Shown piece by piece: positions 55,420 to 64,000 of a DNA stretch of 64,000 bases. The stretch's first letter is position 1. The number at the start of each line of letters is the position of its first letter. The position numbers and the translations under genes are program-made. The stretch covers positions 56,329,676-56,393,675 of the forward strand of contig NC_044554.1 of the NCBI RefSeq assembly GCF_007565055.1, given 5' to 3'. The notes under the pieces are model-generated. The model was not told the DNA's origin. It worked only from the letters and a program-made list of their open reading frames with translations, and did not search any database. The DNA is from Rhinopithecus roxellana (Eukaryota; Chordata; Mammalia; Primates; Cercopithecidae).

Positions 55420-55655
55420 ACAATGAGATCACTTGGACTCGGGAAGGGGAACATCACACACTGGGGCCTATCATGGGGAGGGGGGAGGAGGGAGGGATTG
55501 CATTGGGGAGTTATACAAGATATAAATGATGAATTGATGGGTGCTGACGAGTTGATGGGTGCAGCACACCAACATGGCATAAGTATACATATGTAACAAA
55601 CCTGCACGTTATGCACATGTACCCTAGAACTTAAAGTATAATAAAAAAAAAAGAA
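54737..55655 (+). mobile_element. 5'-truncated young L1 with perfect target duplication
   Basis: ORF2 C-terminus, 3' UTR and A-tail, bracketed by agaaaatctgagcatg at 54721-54736 and again at 55656-55671. The bases at the nick (TT/AGAAAA) fit the L1 endonuclease preference for T-rich/A-rich junctions. The 3' UTR carries the G-rich block (about 55477-55496) and the doubled 'gatgggtgctgacgagtt' block (55535-55560). Confidence 0.96.
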
Positions 55656-55784
55656 AGAAAATCTGAGCATGAAAGAACTATAAAATTCAATGTGTTTACC
55701 AAGCATCCTTATGTTTTGCACTATACTAGGTACAAATGAAGTAAATTTAATAAAACACCACTGAAAATTATCTTCCCACTCAGA

Positions 55785-56425
55785 AACTGCTGTTGGGAAG
55801 GTAAAATGATTCAGCCACTTTGGAAGAGACTAGCAATTTCCCAAATGATTAAACATAGAGATATCATGAGATTCAGCAATTTCAGTCCTAAGTATTTACC
55901 CAAAAGAAATAAATACCTATGTCCACACAAAATCTTGTGCAAGAATAAGCACATTATTTATAAAAGCCCAATAGTAGAAACAATCGAATGCCCATCAACT
56001 GATAAATTGATAAATAAAATAATTCATACATACATAGAATATTATGTTGCCAAAAAAGAATTACTGATATATGCTGCAACATGAACAAATTTTGAGGACT
56101 TTATGCTAGTTGAAAGAAGTGTGTTACAAAGGACTACATATTGTATGTTTCCATTTATATGAAATGTCCAGAATACGGAAATCTATGGAAACAGAATGTA
56201 ATATTACTTAGAGTAGGAGTTGAAAAGCGTATTAGAAGGGGTGGGAGACTGGGGGTGGGGTGGTGATGAAAGCTAAGGGGTGTGGAGTTTCTTTCTCGGG
56301 GTAATAAAATGTTTAAAATTGAATGTGACAATGCACTTGCAATTCTGCAAGCATATTAAAGGATATTGAATTTTACACTGAATGAGTGAATTGTATGTGA
56401 ATTACATCTCAATAAATTTGTGAAA
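55785..56425 (+). mobile_element. Old L1ME-type 3' end
   Basis: Plus-strand ORF2 end and 3' UTR: 'attcagccactttggaagag', 'gcccatcaactgataaattg', 'gaatattatgttgccaaaaa', and 'gaattacatctcaataaatt' at the tail. Confidence 0.72.
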
Positions 56426-56698
56426 ATAAATAAAGCATGATGTTGCCCCTAAGGAGGTATCAGGTGAGACTGACATGTTAACAAATAAATTACAATGACT
56501 CCTGTTACAGAGATCCATTTTGACCTTAAACTCGTTCTTTCATCCTACAGATATTCAGTGAGTACCCACTCTGTGTCAGGCGCCATTAGGAGAAGGACAT
56601 ACATTAACTAGCTGTGTGATGTAGGGTAAACTAACCCCTCAGTACTTTGCTGACCGAAGGCATTCAACTAGAAGGTTTTTCAGTTCCTCTTTGCTCTA
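56426..56698. other. L2/MIR-like traces
   Basis: 'gatattcagtgagtacccac' resembles an L2 end in reverse, and 'ctagctgtgtgatgtagggt' the MIR core; both short and diverged. Confidence 0.4.
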
Positions 56699-56708
56699 AA
56701 ATTGTTAC

Positions 56709-56997
56709 TTTTTTTTTTGACGGAGTCTTGCTCTGTCACCCAGGCTAGAGTGCAGTGGTGTGATCTCGGCTCACTGCAGACTCCGCCTCCTGGGTTCAAG
56801 GAATTCTCCTGCCTCAGCCTCCCAAGCAGCTGGAATTACAGGCACCCACCACTGCACCCAGCTAATTTTTGTAGTTTTTAGTAGAGACAGGGTTTCACCA
56901 TCTTGGCCAGTCTGGTCTTGAGCTCCTGACCTCATGATCCACCCACCTTGGCCTCCCAAAGTGCTGGGATTACAGGCATGAGCCACCGCACCTGGCC
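56709..56997 (-). mobile_element. AluS, full length
   Basis: Reverse Alu from 'gacggagtcttgctctgtca' to 'gccaccgcacctggcc', bracketed by the 10-bp duplication aaattgttac at 56699-56708 and 56998-57007. Confidence 0.94.
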
Positions 56998-57007
56998 AAA
57001 TTGTTAC

Positions 57008-57287
57008 TTTTTTTATTATCCTACAATGAACCTAATAATTATTCCCCTTATATAGAGTATAGAATGGGGTTGGAATATAGTATAGGGTTTGGCATCTGAT
57101 ATAGCTGAGAGCGAATGCACATCCTATTATTCATCAGAAAGGTGTTTGGAACCTGGGAAAATTCTCTATAAGCCTCATTTAACTCATCTATAAAAGAAGG
57201 AAATAGAATGGCCTCTTAATGTTGTTTTGAGGATCAAATAACATTTTATATTAAAAACACCAGAACCACACAATGTGTTCAATAGAC
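57008..57287. other. Unassigned sequence
   Basis: Nothing recognised with confidence; resembles single-copy DNA. Confidence 0.4.
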
Positions 57288-58694
57288 ATGATTTTTAACT
57301 TCATGTAACCCTATTTGTCCATTTTTGCTTTAGTTGTCTGTGCTCGTGGGATATTACTCTAGAAATCTTTGCCAATCCAATGTCCTGGAGATTTTCCCCA
57401 ATGTTTTCTTGTAGTAGTTTCATAGTGTGTAGTCTTAGATTTCAGTCTTTAATTCATTTTGACTTGACTTTCATATATTGTAAAAGATAGGGGTCAAATG
57501 TCATCCTTCTACATATAGGTACCTAGTTTTTCCAACAACATTTATTGAATAGAGTGTTTTTCCCCTGGTGTATGTTCTTGGCACTTTTGTCAAAAATGAG
57601 TTCACCATAGTTTGTTCCTGGGTTCTCTGTTCTATTCCATTGGTCTACGTGTCTGTTTTTATGCCAGCATCATGCTGTTTTTGTTACTATAGTTCTGTAG
57701 TATAATTTGAAGTCAGGTAATGTGATTCTTCCAGTTTTGTTATTTCTGCTTAGGAGAGCTTTGGGTATTCTGGGTCTTTTGTGGTTTCACATATATTTTA
57801 GGGTTTTTTCAATTTATTTGAAGAATGTCATTGGTATTTTGATATGGATTCCATTGAATCTGAAGATTGCCTTGGGTAGTATGGATATTTTAACAATATT
57901 GATTCTTCCATCCATTGATATGGACCATCTTTCCATTTTTGTGTGTGTGTCCTCTTCAATTTCTTTCATCAGTATTTTATACTTTTCATTGTAGAGATCT
58001 TTCACTTCTTTGGTTAAAATATTTCCTAGGTAATTTATTTGATGTGTGGCTATTGTAAACGGGATTACTTTTTCGATTTCTCTTTCAGATTGGTCACTGT
58101 TCACATATAGAAATGCTACTGGTTTTTGTATGTTGACTTTTGTATCCTGAAACTTTACTGAATTTATCATTTCTAAATTTTTTTGGTACAGTCTTTATGC
58201 TTTTTCAAATAAAAGATCATATTATCTGCAAACTAGAATAATTTGACTTCTTCCATTTCAGTTTGGATGCATTTCATCTCTTTCTCTAGTCTGATTACTC
58301 TAGATAAGACTTCTAGTAACATGTCTAATAACTGGTGAAAGTGGACATCCTTGTTGTGCTCCAGATCTCAGTGGAAAGATTTCCAGTTTTTTTCATTCAA
58401 TATGATATCATCTATGGGTCTGTCATATATGGTTTTTATTGTGTTGAGGTATATTCCTTCCACAACCAGTTTTTTGAGAGTTGTTTTTTTTTTTTTTTTT
58501 TTATCATGAAGGGATGTTGAATTTTTTCAAATGTTTTTTCATCATCAATTGAAATAATCATGTATTTTTTTGTGACTTATTCTGTAGATATGCTGCATCA
58601 CTTTGAATGATTTGTGTCTGTTGAACCATTCTTGCATCCTTGGGAAAAAAATCCCACTTGGTTATGATGAATGGTCTTTCAAATGTGTTGTTGA
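57288..58694 (-). mobile_element. Old L1 (L1MA/L1PB age), ORF2 C-terminal part and RT, piece 1
   Basis: Antisense ORF2 starting abruptly at 'ttttaacttcatgtaaccct', without 3' UTR or A-tail. It runs in order through 'gtagtataatttgaagtcag', 'gatattttgatatggattcc' region and the RT to 58694, where an Alu is inserted. It provides the intact reference for the segment missing at 17041. Confidence 0.85.
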
Positions 58695-58964
58695 GGCCAG
58701 GTGTGCTGGCTCATGAGTGTAATCCCAGCACTTTGGGAGGCTGAGCCAGGTGGATCATTAGAGTACAGGAGTTTGAGACCAGCATGGCTAAAATGGTGAA
58801 ACCCTGTATCTACCAAAAATACAAAAATTAGCTGGGTATGGTGGTATGCACCTGCAATCCCAGCTACTCGAGAGACTGAAGCAGGATAATCACTTGAACT
58901 TGGGAGGCTCACCTGCAGTGAGCTGAAATCATGCCAGCCTAGGTGACAGAGCGAGACGTGGTCT

Positions 58965-59001
<37 letters not shown>
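58695..59001 (+). mobile_element. AluS-like with a 36-bp A-tail
   Basis: Plus-strand Alu 'ggccaggtgtgctggctcat' to A36 (58966-59001). Short flanking similarity ttgttga on both sides is consistent with a target duplication; the host L1 resumes directly. Confidence 0.9.
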
Positions 59002-59005
<4 letters not shown>

Positions 59006-59564
59006 TGTTGAATTCAGTCTGCTAATACTTTGTTAAGGATTTTCTCATGTATATTCATCAGAGATATTGGCATTTAATTTTCTTCTTCTTCTTCTTCTTC
59101 TTCTTCTTCTTCTTCTTCTTCTTCTTTATTTTTTGATTTGTCTTTGTCTAGATGTGGTATTAGGGTAATACTGACCTCACAGAATGAGTATGAAAGTATT
59201 TCTACCTCCTCTATGTTTCAGAACAGTTTGAGTAGATTAGTATTAGTTCTTCTTTAAACATTTGGTAGAATTCAACAGTGAAGCCATTAGGCTTTTCTTT
59301 ACTGGGAGGTATTTTATCATGGCTTTGATCTCCTTACTTGTTATTGATCCATTCAGGTTTTGGGTTTTTTTATGGTTCAATCTTGGTAGGTTGTATGCAT
59401 CTAGGAATTTGTCCATTGCATCTACATTTTCTAATTTATTGGCATATAGTTATTCAGAGTAGCCATTAACAACCTTTTAAATTTCACTCATATCAGTTGT
59501 AATGTCTCCTTTTCCATTTCTGTTTATTTATTTGGTCTTCTCCCTATTTTTTTTTTTTTTTTCT
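59002..59564 (-). mobile_element. Old L1 (L1MA/L1PB age), RT region, piece 2
   Basis: Antisense ORF2 continuing from the Alu; includes a (TTC)n microsatellite at 59081-59126 in place of the T-run other copies have there. It ends at a T-run next to another Alu. Confidence 0.85.
59081..59126. repeat. (TTC)n microsatellite
   Basis: About 15 pure TTC units within old L1 sequence, at the position aligned with a 21-T run at 20852 and an 8-T run at 44974. Confidence 0.93.
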
Positions 59565-59872
59565 TGGCTGGGCATGGTGTCTTATGCCTGTAATCCCAGC
59601 ATTTTGGGAAGCCAAGGCAGTGGATCACCTAATGTCAGGAGTTCGAGTCCAGCCTGACCAACATGAAGAAACCCCGTCTCTACTAAAAATACAAAAAATT
59701 AGCAGGGTGTGGTGGTGTGTGCCTGTAATCTCAGATACTTGGGAGGCTGAGGCAGGATAATCACTTGAACTCGGGAGGTGGAGGTTGTAGTGAGCTGAGA
59801 TTGCATCATTGCACTCCAACCTGGGCAACAAGAACAAAACTCTGTCCCCCCCATCCCTCCAAAAATGAAAAA
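59565..59872 (+). mobile_element. AluS-like, no target duplication
   Basis: Plus-strand Alu 'ggctgggcatggtgtcttat' to a poor A-tail broken by 'gtccccccc' and 'tccctcc'. I see no flanking duplication, and the host L1 lacks about 590 bp across it compared with 45395-45984. Confidence 0.88.
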
Positions 59873-61900
59873 AGGTTCTATAAACATCTATTATATCTAT
59901 TTGTTCTATAGTGCAGATTAAGTCAGGTGTTTGTTGATTTTCTGTCTGGAAAAATCAATCCACTGCTGAAATTGCGGTGTTGAAGTCTCCCACTATTACG
60001 GTATTAGGGTCTATCTCTCTTTCTAGCTCTAATAGTATTTGCTTTATATATCTTAGTGCTCCAGTGTTGGGTATGTGTTCGTTTAAAATGGTTGTATCTT
60101 CTTGCTGAACTGACCACTTTATCATTATATAATGACCTTTTTTTGTCTCTCTATAGTTTTTGTTTTAAAATCCATTGTGTCTGATAGAAGTATAGCTACT
60201 TTTGCTCTTTTTTGGTTAACATTGGCATGGTATATCTCTTTCCATCCCTTTATTTTTACTCTATATGTATATGTGGAGATGAAGTGTGTTTCTTGTAGGC
60301 AACAGATCACTGGGTATTTTTTTTAAATCTATTCAGCCACCTAAGTCTTTTGATTGGACAGTTTTGTTTATTTACATTCAATGTTAATATTGATCAGTTG
60401 GAATTTACTCTTGCCATTTTGTTATTTGTTTTCAGATTGCTTTGCCATCTTCTCCTCCTTTCCTTCCTACTTGTCTTCCTTTTGGTAAAGGTAATTTTCT
60501 CTGATAGTATGCTTTAATTTGTTGCTTTTTGTGTATGTGTATCCCTTGTGTATTTTTCAATTTGAGGTTACTGTAAGACTCGAAGATGCTATTTTGTAAC
60601 CCATTATTTTAAACTAATGACAACTTGACACTGATTGCATAAACAAACATGAATAAAGGAAACTAATAAAAACTCTACACTTTAACTTCATCTCCTTACA
60701 TTTTAACTTTTTGTTGTTTCTATTTATGTCTTATTGTACTATTATCTGTGCTTTGAAAAATTGTTGTAGTTATTATTTTTGATTGGTTCCTCCTTTAGTC
60801 TTCCTACTAAAGTCAAGAGAAGTTTACACATCACAATTACAGTGTTATACTAATTGCATTTTTCTCTGTGCTTACCATTATCACCTTTTGTACCCTCAGG
60901 TGATTTCTTCTTGCTCATTAATGTCTCTTTCTTTCAGACTGAAGATCTCCCTTTAGCATGTCTTGTAGGGCAGGTCTGGTGTTAATGAAATCACTCAGCT
61001 TTTGTATGTCTGGCAAGGTCTTTTATTTCTTCCTCACACTTAAAGGATATTTTCACCAGATATACTGTTCTAGGTTAAAAGTTTTTTTTTCCTTCTGCTC
61101 TTTAAATATAACATGCCACTCTCTCCTGGCCTATAAATTTTCCACTGAAAAGTCTGCTGAGAGATGTATTGGAGCTTCTTTGTGTGTTATTTGTTTCTTT
61201 TCTCTTGTTGCTTTTAGAATCCTTTCTTTATCCTTGACCTTTGGGAGTTTGATTATGAAATGCCTTGAGGTAGTCTTATTTAGATTAAATCTGCTTGGTG
61301 TTCTAGAACCTTCTTGTACTTGAATGTTGATGTCTTTCTTTGGGTTTGGGAAGTTCTCTGATATTATTCCTTTGGATAAACTTTCTTCTCCTATCTCTTT
61401 TTCTATCTCTTCTTGAAATCCAATAGCTCTTGTATTTTCCCTTTTGAGGCTATTTTCTAATGTTGTAGACATGCTTCATTTTTTTCCATACTTTTTTCTG
61501 TCTCCTCTGACTGTGTATTTTCAAATAGCCTATCTTCAAGCTCACTAATTATTTCTTCTGCACCATCTATTCTGCTATTAGGAGACTGTGACGCATTCTT
61601 CAGTATGTCACTTGCATTTTTTAACTCCAGAATTTCTGCTCACTTCTTTTTAATTATTTCAATCTCTTTGTTAAATGTATTTGATAGGATTCTAAATTTC
61701 TTCTCTGTTTTATCTTGAATTTCTTTGTATTTCCTCAAAACAGCTATTTGGAAATCTCTGTCTGAAATGTCATACATCTTTGTTTCTCCAGGATTGGTCC
61801 TTGATGCCTCATTTCGTTCATTTGGTGATGTCATGTTTTTCTGGATGGAGTTGATGCTCATAGACGTGTTTCGGTGTCTGTACATTGAAGAGTTGGGTAT
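59873..61900 (-). mobile_element. Old L1 (L1MA/L1PB age), endonuclease and ORF1, piece 3
   Basis: Antisense ORF2 endonuclease (59900-60450), inter-ORF region, and ORF1 (about 60900-61890). An endonuclease stretch is still open at 60125-60310: 'ICCLQETHFISTYTYRVKIK', with the active-site Glu in QETH. Confidence 0.85.
60900..61885 (-). pseudogene. L1 ORF1 pseudogene
   Basis: Two open pieces remain. 61640-61885 is the N-terminus and start of the coiled coil ('VLRKYKEIQDKTEKKFRILS'). 61131-61472 holds the RRM and early C-terminal domain ('NIQVQEGSRTPSRFNLNKTT', 'KERILKATREKKQITHKEAP', 'SADFSVENL'). Stops and shifts separate them. It is clearly a more divergent ORF1 than the intact one at 224-1240, in line with the greater age of this element. 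Confidence 0.82.
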
Positions 61901-63790
61901 TTATTGTAGTCTTCAGAGTTGTGGCTTTTTTGTGGCTGTTGTTTTTGGGAATGCTTTCCAGGTATTCAAAGGGACTTAGGTCTGAAGTCCAATAATGCTG
62001 TGGTTTTTGCAGACTTGTAGAGGTACTGCCTTGGTGGTCTTATGTCAAAGTGAGAGGAATTCTCTGGATTACCAGGCAGAGACTCTTGTTTCCTTATTTC
62101 CTCCCAAACATACTAAGTCAGTCAGTCTCTCTCTCTCTCTCCTCTCTCTTTTTCTCTCTCTCATTCTCTCTTTCTGCTGAGCCACCTGAAACTGGAGGTG
62201 TGGGGATGCAAGAACTCCTGTGGCCACCAACACTGGAACTGTGCTGAGTCAGACCTGAAGTCAGCAGAGCACTGAGCCTTGACCAAGGCTCTTCCCTTCA
62301 AGGTGGCAAGTTCCCCCAGGTCCCATGCATGTCCAGAGATGCTCTCTGGAAGCCAGGGATTGTAGTCAAAAACATTAGCAATTTACTTGACACGCTATTC
62401 TATGGCAGCTAAGCTGGCACTCATACTGTAATACAAAGTTATTCCCACTCTTCCCTCCCCTTACCACAGGCAGAGGAACTTCTCCTTGTGGCCACCACCA
62501 ACACCAATCCATGAGAGCTTGTGCCAGGCCACTATTGATGTTTGCTTAAAACCCAAGGGCTCTTTCATCAGCTTATGGTGAATGCTGTCAGGCTTGATAC
62601 TTAATCTTCAGCGCAGTGGGCCCAGGGCAGGTTCAGAAATACTATCCAAATGCTTAGACCTGGACTTGGGGACCCCAAGAGCCTGCTTGTTGCTCTATCC
62701 CACTCTGGCCCAGCTGGTATATCAGGTGCAAGACAAAGTCCCTTTTACTTTTCCCTCTGCATTTCTCAAACAGAAGGAGTCTTTCACTGTAGTCACCACA
62801 AATAGGAATGTGCTGGGTCTCCTCTAAAGCCAGCACATCTCAGAGCCCCATGCCCATCGAATACTTCCTGGTTATTGCTAGTGGTTATTCAGGGTCCGAG
62901 GGCTCTTTAGTCAGCAGGTGATGAATCCTGCCCAGACTTGGTCTTTCCCTTCAAGGCAGCAGATTTCCCTTTGGCCCAGGGTGTGTCTGGAAATATTGTC
63001 TGAGAGCTAAGGCCTGGAATGGGGGCCCCAGAACTCTGCCCAGTTTCCTATCCTACTGTGGCTGAGCTGGTATCCAAGACGCATGATAAAGGCCTCTTTA
63101 CTCTTCACTCTCCTCTCCCAAAGCAGAAGATAGGATTCACTTCCTTTGCTATGAGCTGCACTGCCTGGAGTTGGGGAAGAGATGGTGTAAGCCCTCCCTT
63201 AGCCATTTCCTAGGTCACATGCCACCCTAGTTTACTGGCTCTAAGCCCAATCTGGCACTAAGAGTTGCCTAGAAATTGCAATCTCTGTGTCCTAGACGGA
63301 CTTTCAAGTTTACGTATTAACACAGAACACTTCAGCCTGTGGTGGTGAAGCTTGCCAAGAAACTCAAGTTCTGACCACTCAGATGAACAAGGCCCCCTCT
63401 GGCTAGGGCTGGTCTAAACGCTCTACTCATAAGCAGGGACTGGCTGAGCTCAACACACCTTTATTCTCTGCTATGGCAGGGCAGCACTGAGTTCAATTTA
63501 AGTCCCCCAGTTGCTGTGCTCTCTCTCCCCAAAGTGCGCGGTTTCTCTCTGTGCTGCACAGCCTCTGCCGGGGAGAGGGGAGGGGTAGCATCTGCGATTT
63601 AAGACTGTCTCTCCTGCCCTTCTCAGTGCGTCTTTCTATAATACGAAGTTAAAATCAGGTACTCTAGTTGCTCACCTTATTTTTGGTTCTTGTGATGGTG
63701 CTTCTCTGTGTGCAGATCATTATTCAAATTTGGGGCTCCGGTAGGTGGCACAAAAAGTATAGGCTTCTGTTTCGCCACCTTACACCCCAC
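61901..63790 (-). mobile_element. Old L1 5' UTR
   Basis: Antisense to an L1PB/L1MA-type 5' UTR: 'tggtggtcttatgtcaaagt', a (TC)n patch at 62127-62176, 'ggccaccaacactggaactg', 'gaactctgcccagtttccta'. It ends near 'ttctgtttcgccacctta' (about 63775-63790), the expected 5' terminus. GC-rich relative to the window. Two separated similar blocks at 62470-62830 and 62940-63210 suggest internal repeats in the leader. Confidence 0.78.
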
Positions 63791-64000
63791 CGGCACAACC
63801 CTCTTAAATGCAGTTTCCACCTGATACCTGATACATTATAACGTTATCTTGCCCTAATGTGCTATGTGTTTATTTCTAGTTTACGATAGCTAGAAATAGT
63901 TTTTAAGCTAGAGGTCAATCTCTGAGGCAATGAGTTGTTCCAAATACCTGACTACTGTGCCTTCTCTGAGCATTTTTGAAATGAAGCCTATTCTGACAGT
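63791..64000. other. Unassigned flank
   Basis: No repeat or gene recognised; presumed target DNA of the old L1. Confidence 0.4.

Overview
The window is primate nuclear DNA, most likely from an Old World monkey. Two things point there. The AluY at 5430-5747 carries the ending 'cttgagccaccgcgcccggc' and the 'cgtcgcccggctag' centre that I associate with cercopithecoid AluY. The young L1 copies share a doubled block in the 3' UTR that I associate with cercopithecoid L1. I found no host protein-coding gene, tRNA, rRNA, snRNA, CRISPR array or bacterial-type feature. This is an AT-rich, gene-poor stretch built mainly by layers of transposable elements. Nearly all long open frames are pieces of L1 ORF1/ORF2 or artefacts of simple repeats.

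Layout. 1-2276: 5' half of a young L1 on the minus strand (promoter/5' UTR, intact 338-codon ORF1, first 53 codons of ORF2), running off the left edge. 2277-6930: three old L1M remnants (minus), interrupted by a 5'-truncated young L1 and an AluY. 6940-8580: a mariner transposase fossil, an L1M 3' end and an L2. 8581-13548: mostly unassigned sequence with an MLT1A-like LTR (10600-11033) and a 52-bp Alu stub (13001-13053). 13549-22130: an L1 ORF2 fragment and a large L1MA/L1PB-age L1 (minus), split by an Alu and by a 3-kb L1 of opposite orientation. 22131-25630: unassigned sequence plus a young L1 fragment inside a MER5A. 25631-27560: L1M (minus) with two Alus. 27561-34449: mostly unassigned, with Tigger, MLT1-like and L1M remnants. 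34450-35292: an MSTA-type LTR carrying an Alu with a ~240-bp homopyrimidine tract. 35293-39924: MIR, L1M and an ERV-type LTR. 39925-46835: a second large old L1 (minus) carrying a 222-bp homopyrimidine tract, two younger L1 fragments in opposite orientation and an AluJ. 47640-52300: an L1 (plus) split by a nearly complete MER2/Tigger element, then a small Tigger-type element. 52303-57287: unassigned sequence, two MIRs, a young L1 fragment with a perfect 16-bp target duplication, an L1M and an Alu. 57288-63790: a third large old L1 (minus) that keeps its 5' UTR but has lost its 3' end, with two Alus.

No genes here act together as a pathway. What can be read is a relative history: L2/MIR/mariner/L1M first, then L1MA/L1PB-age L1s, MaLR LTRs and MER2/Tigger, then AluJ/S, then young L1 and AluY copies. 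The best second looks are the potentially active L1 at the left edge, an L1 whose 5' truncation coincides with the homologous position in the L1 it entered, two Alus sitting at ~540-590-bp gaps in L1 copies, two ~220-240-bp homopyrimidine tracts, and a set of nearly identical ~1-kb L1 3' ends in direct and inverted orientation. I see no convincing new biological system. Repeat family names are given from memory of consensus sequences, without a search.
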